Shown here in pieces: positions 10,164 through 21,828 of a DNA stretch of 64,000 bases; the stretch's first letter is position 1, and each line of letters opens with the position of its first letter. The position numbers were made by a program, and so were the translations under genes. The stretch comes from an uncultured Clostridia bacterium (GTDB lineage: Bacteria > Bacillota > Clostridia > Christensenellales > Borkfalkiaceae): the NCBI GenBank assembly GCA_947625605.1, contig CANQOY010000003.1:1-64000 (forward strand), given 5' to 3'. The notes under the pieces were generated by a model, which made no database searches, was not told the origin of the DNA, and worked only from the letters and a program-made list of their open reading frames with translations.

Positions 10164-10376
10164 TCAAGCGACATAGATCCTTGCGGCAAGATTTCTGTCG
10201 AGGGCGAGCCGCCCGTCTTTGACGCGGCAAAGCGCGCTCCCGCCGCTCGTGGAGAGCACGGTGATCCTCCCCTCCACAAGGACGCCGAGATTGGACAGAT
10301 GTTTCTTTGTCTTGTCGTCGGCGACGATCCGAACGATCTTTACTTCCTTCCCCAAGGGCGCAAGAATGAGCGGCAT
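10164..10376 (-). CDS. Second FeoA-domain protein
   Basis: A 70-residue FeoA-like protein, first in the feo operon. The ORF track extends further upstream, but that extension runs through the operators and promoter. The ATG at 10376 has AAAAGGAG at good spacing and fits the family length. Core residues (KIVRIVADDKTKKHLSNLGVLVEGRITVLS) match the FeoA SH3 fold, where the LxxLGxxxG element is typical. Two FeoA proteins before one FeoB is common in clostridia; the division of labour is unknown. Confidence 0.88.
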   Translation of the reverse strand: MPLILAPLGKEVKIVRIVADDKTKKHLSNLGVLVEGRITVLSTSGGSALCRVKDGRLALDRNLAARIYVA

Positions 10377-10395
10377 TTGCAGATACTCCTTTTGA

Positions 10396-10476
10396 GTTCG
10401 CCGCGGCGAACTGTTCGCGAAATTTTTGTTCGCATAGGCTAACTCACTTCCGAAAAATGAGTTCGCCATTGCGAAC
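10396..10476 (-). promoter_or_regulatory. Three iron-box-like palindromes in the feo leader
   Basis: Three 16-bp palindromes of the form GTTCGCNNNNGC(G/T)AAC occur at 10396-10411, 10428-10443 and 10461-10476, spaced 32 and 33 bp apart. That places them on about the same face of the helix. They lie downstream of the -10 box, where a bound repressor would block transcription. The half site (GTTAGC/GTTCGC) recalls DtxR/IdeR-type operators; the regulator is not in this window. Confidence 0.75.
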
Positions 10477-10483
10477 TGTATTT

Positions 10484-10513
10484 ATTCTATCATGAAGCCG
10501 TTCGGCGTGTCAA
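10484..10513 (-). promoter_or_regulatory. Promoter of the feo operon
   Basis: TTGACA (10513-10508), an 18-nt spacer and TAGAAT (10489-10484) on the minus strand. It is flanked by a palindromic operator on each side. Confidence 0.85.
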
Positions 10514-10540
10514 CCGTTTGGCGAAAAATTTTCCAAGAGA

Positions 10541-10556
10541 GTTCGCATTTGCTAAC
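10541..10556. promoter_or_regulatory. Fourth iron-box-like palindrome, upstream of the feo -35 box
   Basis: GTTCGCATTTGCTAAC has the same half sites as the three downstream copies. It lies 28 bp upstream of the -35 box, within reach of a DNA loop. It could also affect the divergent DUF1349 gene. Confidence 0.7.
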
Positions 10557-10622
10557 TACGATCTTTTTTTGTGCGAATTTGACGAAAAAGCGCGAGGGAG
10601 CGCCGCCGATGCGCCCATTCCC

Positions 10623-10651
10623 TTGCCAAACGGGAAAAAGTGTGGTATGCT
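10623..10651 (+). promoter_or_regulatory. Promoter of the DUF1349 gene
   Basis: TTGCCA, 17-nt spacer, TATGCT, followed by AAAAAAAGGAGC before the ATG at 10678. Confidence 0.7.
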
Positions 10652-10677
10652 TGAAAAAAAGGAGCAAGAAAGCCGAC

Positions 10678-11286
10678 ATGGACCTCAAAGATTTCAAATG
10701 GACGCGCGAGCCCGCGGTGCACCGCATCTCGGAGGACGCGCTCGAAATCGTCACCGAGCCGCATACCGATCTCTGGCAGAACACGTACTATCACTTCTGC
10801 AACGACAACGCGCCCCTCTTTCTCGCCGAAACGGGGCGGCGGTATTTCAGTTTTTCCGTGAAAACGGATTTCCGCGAGAGCCGCCGCCGCTTCGACCAGT
10901 GCGGTTTGGCCCTCTATTTAGACGGGAAGAATTGGATCAAGGCCGCCGTGGAGTATGAAAACGAACGCTTCGGGCATCTCGGGAGCGTGGTGACGAACGG
11001 CGGGTTTTCCGATTGGGCGACGACGGAGATCGACGCCGCGGTGCGGATCGTGTGGTACCGCCTCAGCCGCAGGGAGGACGACTTCCGCGTGGAGTGTTCT
11101 TTCGACGGCGTGCGCTACTCCCAGATGCGCGTCTGCCATATGGCGCGGGGCGGCGGCAGCGTTCGCTTCGGCGTTTACGCCTGTTCGCCCGAAGATTCCT
11201 CGTTCTGTGCGCGCTTTACGAACTTTGCGTTCACGGACTGCCTCTGGCCGCCGCACGACGGGCAACAGCCCGACCCGAAACACTGA
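10678..11286 (+). CDS. DUF1349 (concanavalin-like) family protein
   Basis: A 202-residue soluble protein of the DUF1349 family, a beta-sandwich related to concanavalin-type lectins and often linked to sugar metabolism. Typical elements are the RRxFDQCGLALYLDGKNWIKAAVE strand pair and the VVTNGGFSDWATTEI segment. The start at 10678 follows a strong AAGGAGC site; the longer ORF in the track would start inside the feo operator region. It is divergent from the feo operon and monocistronic. Its substrate or partner is unknown. Confidence 0.8.
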   Translation: MDLKDFKWTREPAVHRISEDALEIVTEPHTDLWQNTYYHFCNDNAPLFLAETGRRYFSFSVKTDFRESRRRFDQCGLALYLDGKNWIKAAVEYENERFGHLGSVVTNGGFSDWATTEIDAAVRIVWYRLSRREDDFRVECSFDGVRYSQMRVCHMARGGGSVRFGVYACSPEDSSFCARFTNFAFTDCLWPPHDGQQPDPKH

Positions 11287-11299
11287 CGCAAAACAAAAA

Positions 11300-11316
11300 C
11301 GGGCATACCATGCCCG
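11300..11316 (+). terminator. Short hairpin after the DUF1349 gene
   Basis: CGGGCAT-ACC-ATGCCCG is a 7-bp stem 13 nt after the stop. Its CATGGTATG/CATACCATG core resembles the dispersed motif of this genome. Confidence 0.5.
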
Positions 11317-11344
11317 CAAGTGCACCCTTACATACAGGTTTATA

Positions 11345-11387
11345 AAGGGCCGCCCGCCGCAAATTGCGGCGGGCGGCCTTCCCTTCT
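11345..11387. terminator. Convergent terminator between the DUF1349 gene and recA
   Basis: A 13-bp perfect stem GGCCGCCCGCCGC/GCGGCGGGCGGCC with a 5-nt loop. On the plus strand it is followed by TTCCCTTCTT and on the minus strand by CTTTATAAA, so it can serve both directions. Confidence 0.8.
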
Positions 11388-11419
11388 TCGCAGACGGATC
11401 GCCTGCGGTTTTTTCGTCT

Positions 11420-12442
11420 CTATTCTTCCCCGCCCGCCACTTCGTCAACGGGCGCGCCCTTCGCCGCGAGGCGGATCTTCTCGATCATCTCATTCATGAG
11501 TTCGGGGTTATCTTTGAGGAATTGGCGGAGCCGCTCTCTGCCGTTGGCGATCTTGTTGTCGTTGTAGCTGAACCATGCGCCGCTCTTCTTGATGATGTCG
11601 TACTGTACGCCGAGGTCGATGACGCAGCCCTCCTGCGAGATGCCCTGCCCGTACATGATATCGAACTCGGCCTGACGGAAGGGAGGCGCGAGCTTGTTCT
11701 TGACGACCTTGGCCTTCGTGCGGTTGCCCGCGGGGCCGTCGGTATCTTTGAGGGTATCCGTCTTTCTCACGTCGATGCGGATGGAGGCATAGAATTTGAG
11801 CGCCTTGCCGCCGGGCGTGACTTCGGGGTTGCCGAACATGACGCCGACCTTCTCGCGGAGCTGGTTGATGAAGATGACGCACGTCTTGCTCTTGTTGACG
11901 ATGGCGGTGAGCTTGCGAAGCGCCTGCGACATGAGGCGGGCCTGCAAGCCGACGTGCGAATCCCCCATATCCCCCTCGATCTCCGCCTTGGGCGTGAGGG
12001 CGGCGACGGAGTCCACGACGATGATGTCCACCGCCGAGGAGCGGACGAGCGCGTCCACGATATCGAGCGCCTGTTCGCCCGTGTCGGGCTGCGAGACGTA
12101 GAGTTCATCGAGATTGACGCCGAGTTTCTTGGCATAGACGGGATCGAGGGCGTGCTCGGCGTCCACAAACGCCGCGATGCCCCCCATCTTCTGCGCTTCG
12201 GCCACGGCGTGCAGGGCGACCGTCGTCTTGCCCGAGGACTCCGGGCCGTAGATCTCGATCATTCTGCCGCGGGGGAATCCGCCGATCCCCAGCGCGAGAT
12301 CGAGCGAAAGGCACCCCGAGGGAATGACCTCGATATCGGTGTTCCCCGCGCTCGCGCCCAATTTCATGATGGAGCCCTTGCCGTACGCCTTTTCGATCTG
12401 CGCCAGCACCGCGTCCAATGCTTTGAGTTTTTCTTCGTTCAT
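11420..12442 (-). CDS. recA: Recombinase RecA
   Basis: RecA (340 aa), the ATP-dependent strand-exchange protein for homologous recombination and SOS induction. Visible motifs are Walker [10 protein letters not shown], Walker [13 protein letters not shown], and the DNA-binding loop regions ([20 protein letters not shown]-like and [17 protein letters not shown]). The start at 12442 follows CACAAGGAGAACG; the ORF-track start lies upstream. recA is the last gene of the ftsK-rimO-pgsA-cinA-recA operon, and the cinA stop lies 48 nt upstream. No LexA box was recognised. Confidence 0.97.
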   Translation of the reverse strand: MNEEKLKALDAVLAQIEKAYGKGSIMKLGASAGNTDIEVIPSGCLSLDLALGIGGFPRGRMIEIYGPESSGKTTVALHAVAEAQKMGGIAAFVDAEHALDPVYAKKLGVNLDELYVSQPDTGEQALDIVDALVRSSAVDIIVVDSVAALTPKAEIEGDMGDSHVGLQARLMSQALRKLTAIVNKSKTCVIFINQLREKVGVMFGNPEVTPGGKALKFYASIRIDVRKTDTLKDTDGPAGNRTKAKVVKNKLAPPFRQAEFDIMYGQGISQEGCVIDLGVQYDIIKKSGAWFSYNDNKIANGRERLRQFLKDNPELMNEMIEKIRLAAKGAPVDEVAGGEE

Positions 12443-12490
12443 ATCGTTCTCCTTGTGGTTTAGATTCGATTGTCGCCCGCAACGCATTCC

Positions 12491-13570
12491 CTATTTCAGC
12501 TGCTTATAGGCAAGAAACAGGGCGAGGTTGATCGCCGTTTCGGTGACGGCTTCGCGGTTGCCCGTGAGGTGATAGCGGAACACCTTGACCTGCTCCTTCG
12601 TCCCCACGGCGAGAAAGCACAGCCCGACGGGGACGTCCGCCTGCGGAGAGGATGGCCCGGCGGCGCCCGTCGTGGCGATCGCAATGTCGCAGCCGCCGCC
12701 GCGGATCAGCCCCGCCGCCATCTCATAGACGGTCTCATCCGAGACGGCTCCCTTGGCCGCGAGCGTCTTTTCGGAAACGCCGAGGCGCTGGATCTTGGAC
12801 TGCTCGCTATACGTGTTGAGCCCTTCCGTGTATACCATGCTCGCGCCCGGCACGCGCACAATGGCTCTCCCCACGCCGCCGCCCGTGAAGGATTCCGCCG
12901 TGGAGATCGTGAGCCGCCGCAGTTTCAGCGCGTCCACGAGCCGCTCCGCGATCGTCACGTCTTCGAGGGCATAGAGGTAGTCCGCAAGCTCGGTCGCAAG
13001 CGTCCGCGAGACTTCATCCACCGTCATCTTGGGCGTGGTGCGGTCGTACACGAGTTCGATGCGGCAGACGCCGTACTTCTCTTCGAGGTGAATGAGCATG
13101 CGATCTTTCGCGATCGCCTCCGCCTTTTCCATGGCGGACTGCAACTTCTCCGTCGGCGCGGAGACCGTCCGGAGCACCATGCTGCAATAGGAATTTTTTC
13201 GGCGCGCGTCGATGCGCGGGAGGGTTTCGCTGCGCACGATCTCGGCGCCCCGCGTCCCTGCGGGCAGGGCGGCGTACAGGCAGTCTTTCGTTTCAAGCAG
13301 GAATTCTTCCTCGAAGCGCGCGTCTGCCGCCGCCTCGATCTGCCGCCTTGCAGAGGGGAGCAGAACGGCGTCGCAGACGACAAAGACCCCATCCATGTCC
13401 AAACTCAACCGCGAAATTGCGGCTCCGATGGCAGACGGCGCGTCATACGGGAGCAGCGCCGTTTCGCTGAGAAATACGCCGCCCGCGAGCAGCGCGTCCG
13501 TCACGGCGTTGTAGTCCACGATCGAGAAAGGACTTCGGCCGTCCACCAAAACGACAGCGGCGTACTTCAC
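12491..13570 (-). CDS. cinA: CinA-like protein: MoCF-like N-domain and PncC-type deamidase
   Basis: A 359-residue CinA homologue. The C-terminal half (about 205-359) is a clear PncC/CinA-C nicotinamide-nucleotide amidohydrolase domain, with STAESFTGGGVGRAIVRVPG and TTGAAGPSSP motifs; it recycles NMN to NaMN in NAD metabolism. The N-terminal half is much diverged from the usual molybdopterin-binding-like COG1058 domain and shorter than normal (CinA is usually about 410 aa). Its ADP-ribose pyrophosphatase role is therefore doubtful. The start overlaps the pgsA stop. The cinA-recA pairing is widespread in Firmicutes and is linked to competence in streptococci. Confidence 0.88.
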   Translation of the reverse strand: MKYAAVVLVDGRSPFSIVDYNAVTDALLAGGVFLSETALLPYDAPSAIGAAISRLSLDMDGVFVVCDAVLLPSARRQIEAAADARFEEEFLLETKDCLYAALPAGTRGAEIVRSETLPRIDARRKNSYCSMVLRTVSAPTEKLQSAMEKAEAIAKDRMLIHLEEKYGVCRIELVYDRTTPKMTVDEVSRTLATELADYLYALEDVTIAERLVDALKLRRLTISTAESFTGGGVGRAIVRVPGASMVYTEGLNTYSEQSKIQRLGVSEKTLAAKGAVSDETVYEMAAGLIRGGGCDIAIATTGAAGPSSPQADVPVGLCFLAVGTKEQVKVFRYHLTGNREAVTETAINLALFLAYKQLK

Positions 13571-14199
13571 GCCCGATCCCCTCCCTCGCGCTTTTGCGGC
13601 TCATCCTTCAAAACCTGTCTGTTTCTGACAACGTAGTTGACGCCCGAAGCGACGGTCGCGATCGCGGCGAGCGTGAAAACGGCCACTCCCGCGACGGCAA
13701 ACCCTCTGCCGACCGACGTCGCAAGGAAGGGCATGACGGCGAGGAGCAGGGCGATGGAGACGTCCTGCAAGACCGTCTTGATCTTCCCCAACCGATCGGC
13801 GGCGAGCACGATCCCGCGCTCGACCGCAAGGAGGCGGAAGCCGCTCACGATGAGCTCGCGCGCCAAAATGACGGCGACGCACACGCCCGCGAAGATCGTC
13901 CCCCAGCCCGCGAGGAAGGAAACCTCAAACGCGGCGGGGCGGGTGAGCAGGAGGATGAGCGCCGTCGAGACGAGCACTTTATCGGCGATGGGGTCCAGAA
14001 ACTTCCCCATGTTCGTGACGAGACCGTACTTGCGCGCGATGTGCCCGTCCAGCGCGTCCGTCGAGGCGGCGAGCACAAAGACGATGGCCGCAATGAGATA
14101 GTTGTACCCATTGAGCGCAGCGATCTCCAAATAGAAGAAGAGGATAAACAACGGGATCATACAGATCCTTGTCAGCGTGATCTTGTTGGGCAAATTCAT
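13567..14199 (-). CDS. pgsA: CDP-diacylglycerol-glycerol-3-phosphate 3-phosphatidyltransferase
   Basis: An integral membrane enzyme (210 aa) that makes phosphatidylglycerophosphate, the first committed step to phosphatidylglycerol and cardiolipin. The CDP-alcohol phosphotransferase signature is intact: DALDGHIARKYG, then KFLDPIADK. Four or five membrane segments follow the usual pattern. The gene lies 9 nt after rimO and overlaps cinA by an ATGA, in the operon order conserved across clostridia. Confidence 0.95.
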   Translation of the reverse strand: MNLPNKITLTRICMIPLFILFFYLEIAALNGYNYLIAAIVFVLAASTDALDGHIARKYGLVTNMGKFLDPIADKVLVSTALILLLTRPAAFEVSFLAGWGTIFAGVCVAVILARELIVSGFRLLAVERGIVLAADRLGKIKTVLQDVSIALLLAVMPFLATSVGRGFAVAGVAVFTLAAIATVASGVNYVVRNRQVLKDEPQKREGGDRA

Positions 14200-14208
14200 G
14201 GGTTCTCC

Positions 14209-15533
14209 TTATGTAGCTCCATCAGTGTCTTGGGCCATACCATGTCCGAAGAGGTCGTATTCGGTCGTGCGGTCGATGCGGACATGGTACCGCTTTCCCT
14301 CTTCCGCATGCGCGGCGGTGAAGCGGACGGCGCCGTCGATCTCGTACGCCTGAAAGTACGCCCTCCCCACAAAACAGCTCTCCTCGTAGTCGATGCCGTC
14401 GCAGATGACTTCGAGCGTCTTTCCGACGTATGCGCGAAGTTTTTCCGCGGAGATCTCGGCCTGTCTTTTGTACAGCGCCTTCACGCGGCGCCGCTTTTCG
14501 GCCGCGGGGATCTGCCCTTTGAGCTTGTAGGCGGGCGTTTCGGGTTCGCGCGAGTAGGCGAAGAAGCCGCAGTTCTCAAACTGTGCCTCCCCGAGAAATT
14601 CGAGCAGGGCGCGGTGCTCCTCCTCCGTCTCGGTGGGAAAGCCCGCGATGAACGTCGTGCGGAGGGCGATTTCGGGGATCTCCCCTCTCAGCTTTGTAAG
14701 AAGCGCGCGGATCTCCTCCTTCGTGCTCCGCCGCCCCATCAGTTTGAGGATGCGGTCCTCCGAATGTTGCAGGGGGATATCGAGATAGGGAATGACCTTG
14801 GGATTGCGCTTGATCTCAGCGATCAGCGCGTCCGTGACCACCTCGGGATAGCAGTAGAGCAGGCGGATATGGCGGATATTTTCGAGCGCGGAGAGCGCGC
14901 GGATGAGCGGAACGAACAAATTCTCTCCCGTGTCCTCGCCGTAGCGCGTCGTATCCTGCGCCACGAGCACCAGCTCGTCCGTCTCGCCGAGGCTCCTTGC
15001 CTCCGCAACGAGTTCCTCCATGGGGCAGGAAACGTACTTCCCGCGGATCTTGGGAATGAGGCAATACGTGCAGTGATTGAAGCATCCGTCGGCGATTTTG
15101 AGGTATTTCAGGTGGGGCATGGTCGAGACAAGGCGCTCGGTTCGGTCTCCCGTGCCCGTGCCGACGGCGTTGACGCGCCCCTCCCGATACGACCGTTCGA
15201 GCGCGGGGAAGAGCTCGGATGCGTCCTTCACGCCGAGAAAGACGTCCGCCTCCGTGAGCGCGGGAAAGAGCTCGCCGATGAACTTTTCCGGAAGGCACCC
15301 CGAGACGACGATCTTTTCGAGCTTCCCCTCGCGCAGCCCGTTGCCTTCGAGGACGGCGGAGATGGATTCCTCGCGCGCGCTGTTGAGAAAGGCGCAGGTG
15401 TTGACGATGAGGACCTGCGCTTCGCGGGGATCGTCCGTGATTGGGCAGCCGTGCCGCTTGATTTCCCCGAGAAGGCGCTCGCCGTCTACGCGGTTCTTGT
15501 CGCACCCGAGCGAGATCATGCCAAACGTTTTCT

Positions 15534-15537
<4 letters not shown>
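14209..15537 (-). CDS. rimO: Ribosomal protein S12 methylthiotransferase RimO
   Basis: A radical-SAM methylthiotransferase (442 aa) that modifies an aspartate of ribosomal protein S12. The N-terminal UPF0004 domain starts with ISLGCDKNRVD, where the Cys is a cluster ligand. The radical-SAM motif is CFNHCTYCLIP and a TRAM domain closes the protein. The last 30 codons contain two copies of the dispersed CGGACATGG motif in opposite orientation, giving a C-terminal tail (FGHGMAQDTDGAT) unlike typical RimO ends. It overlaps ftsK by four bases. Confidence 0.95.
14240..14248 (-). repeat. CGGACATGG motif, 3' end of rimO
   Basis: Exact copy followed by TATG; read as FGHGM. Confidence 0.7.
14279..14287 (+). 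repeat. CGGACATGG motif, 3' end of rimO (inverted to the previous copy)
   Basis: Exact copy followed by TACCG. With the copy at 14240 it forms an inverted pair 39 bp apart. Confidence 0.7.
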
Positions 15538-18860
<3,323 letters not shown>

Positions 18861-18913
18861 AATATGACCTCCCTCCCCTTTGCGTGGGAATAGCGTACAT
18901 TCATTCATCTTAC

Positions 18914-18942
18914 AGTATATCATTTCCCGTCGGATTTTTCAA
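18914..18942 (-). promoter_or_regulatory. Promoter of the ftsK-recA operon
   Basis: TTGAAA, 17-nt spacer, TATACT on the minus strand, 54 nt upstream of the GTG start. Confidence 0.8.
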
Positions 18943-19017
18943 CGAAATTGCGGAAAATTTTTCAAATTTCTTTTTCTGATTGTCTCGCGCGCACGAGGAG
19001 AAATCCCGCATGAAAGC

Positions 19018-19055
19018 AAATCCCGCCCGAACGCATGCAAGACGCCGGACGGGAT
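19018..19055 (-). terminator. Probable terminator after spo0A
   Basis: An imperfect long hairpin (GATCCCGTCCGGCGTC paired with GCGTTCGGGCGGGATT) lies about 30 nt after the spo0A stop. The T-run is weak. Confidence 0.45.
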
Positions 19056-19083
19056 CTCCCCCTTATCATAAAAACCTTCCCCT

Positions 19084-19833
19084 TTATACCATGCTCTCCA
19101 AAATGAGCTTGTCCGCCACCAGCGCGATAAATTCGCTGTTCGTCGGCTTTTCCGTGCCGATATACACCCTTGCGCCGAAGATCGCGTTCACGGCGTCTAC
19201 CCTGCCGCGGTTCCATGCGACCTCGATCGCATGGCGAATGGCGCGCTCCACCTTGCTCGCCGACGTCTGGAAGCGTTCGCCGATGATGGGATACAGCCCC
19301 TTGGTGACGTTGTTGATGATGTGCGGATCATTCACGGCCATCTTGATGCCCTCGCGCAGGTAGTTGTATCCTTTGATGTGGGGCGGGATCCCGATGGAGA
19401 TGAAGATGTTGGAGATGCGTTCGTCGAGAGAGCCCGCGCGGCGGCGCTCGAACTTCTCCGTCTTGGGCGAGAGGTCAGACAAGATCTCGGCCACGCGCTC
19501 CTCCACAAGTTCCGCGGAGACGGGCTTCATGAGGTAGTACCTCGCCCCGAGTTCGATCGCACGGTTGATGATCTTGTCGTCCGTGAAGTTCCCCATGACG
19601 ATGAAGTCCGCCTTCTTGCCGCTCTTCCTCGCCTCCTCCATGACGGTGAAGCCGTCGCAGGTCTTCAAAAGCAGGCTCATGACGACGATTGCGGGAGAGG
19701 CGCTTTCAAGCAGTTTGAGCCCCTCTGCCCCGTCTGCCGATACGCCGCAGACGTCGTAACCCTCCTTGGTGAAGAGTGCGGCGAGTTCTCCTGCGAACGC
19801 TTCGTTGCTTTCCAGAATCAAAATGCGTTTCAT
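19084..19833 (-). CDS. spo0A: Spo0A-family response regulator with degenerate receiver
   Basis: A 249-residue Spo0A, the master regulator of sporulation entry in Firmicutes. The C-terminal DNA-binding domain (about 140-249) is typical (IGIPPHIKGYNYLREGI, SKVERAIRHAIEVAW). The receiver is not: the acidic pocket DD is E8-S9, the phosphoacceptor Asp is Ser53 (VVMSLLLKTCDG where VLDxxMPxLDG is expected) and the conserved Thr is Gly81. Only Lys103 (LMKP) remains. It therefore should not be activated by a standard phosphorelay. The start at 19833 follows AAAGGGAGG. No spoIVB neighbour is seen upstream. It could be a paralogue of a normal Spo0A elsewhere in the genome. Confidence 0.9.
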   Translation of the reverse strand: MKRILILESNEAFAGELAALFTKEGYDVCGVSADGAEGLKLLESASPAIVVMSLLLKTCDGFTVMEEARKSGKKADFIVMGNFTDDKIINRAIELGARYYLMKPVSAELVEERVAEILSDLSPKTEKFERRRAGSLDERISNIFISIGIPPHIKGYNYLREGIKMAVNDPHIINNVTKGLYPIIGERFQTSASKVERAIRHAIEVAWNRGRVDAVNAIFGARVYIGTEKPTNSEFIALVADKLILESMV

Positions 19834-19855
19834 AGATTTTCCTCCCTTTTTCTGA

Positions 19856-19884
19856 ATTATAAAACACAATTTTGAATTTGTAAA
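19856..19884 (-). promoter_or_regulatory. Promoter of spo0A
   Basis: TTTACA, 17-nt spacer, TATAAT on the minus strand, 22 nt before the ATG. Confidence 0.8.
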
Positions 19885-19924
19885 GTCATTTTTGTACAAA
19901 ATACAAAAAATTTTTTACAAAATT

Positions 19925-19967
19925 TGACGAATTTTGAATTATTCTGTTGAATTTTCATAATTCGACA
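19925..19967. promoter_or_regulatory. Two Spo0A boxes upstream of the spo0A promoter
   Basis: TGACGAA (19925-19931, plus) and TGTCGAA (19961-19967, minus) both fit the 0A-box TGNCGAA. They lie about 40 and 77 bp upstream of the -35 box, a position suited to autoregulation. Assignment is by consensus only. Confidence 0.5.
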
Positions 19968-20012
19968 AAAATCGACCCGAAGTCGCAGACATGCCCCCAT
20001 CAAAAGAGGTGT

Positions 20013-20043
20013 AAAAAAATTCCCGCTGAAAGGCGAGCGGGAA
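20013..20043 (-). terminator. Terminator of the ABC-F gene
   Basis: Stem TTCCCGCT/AGCGGGAA followed by seven T residues on the minus strand. Confidence 0.9.
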
Positions 20044-20078
20044 GAAGAGAAGCGTTGGGTGAGGCGCTTTGCGGGCCG

Positions 20079-21656
<1,578 letters not shown>

Positions 21657-21686
21657 ATTGCCCTCTCTTTTCTGTTTCCACGGGGG

Positions 21687-21715
21687 ATTATACCATATTT
21701 CGGGCGGCGCGGCAA
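21687..21715 (-). promoter_or_regulatory. Promoter of the ABC-F gene
   Basis: TTGCCG, 17-nt spacer, TATAAT on the minus strand; divergent from the promoter of the tri-domain enzyme. Confidence 0.8.
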
Positions 21716-21771
21716 GCAAATCGCGGGCAGAAAAAATTTCTTTTGAATGTTCACATAATGAAATAATTTGG

Positions 21772-21800
21772 TTGACAGCACGGGATTTTTTTCCTATAAT
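21772..21800 (+). promoter_or_regulatory. Consensus promoter of the tri-domain enzyme
   Basis: Exact TTGACA, 17-nt spacer, exact TATAAT, followed by CTCGGAGGTAGG before the ATG. This predicts strong, possibly constitutive expression. Confidence 0.92.
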
Positions 21801-21828
21801 ACAAAAAGACTGCCTCGGAGGTAGGTTC

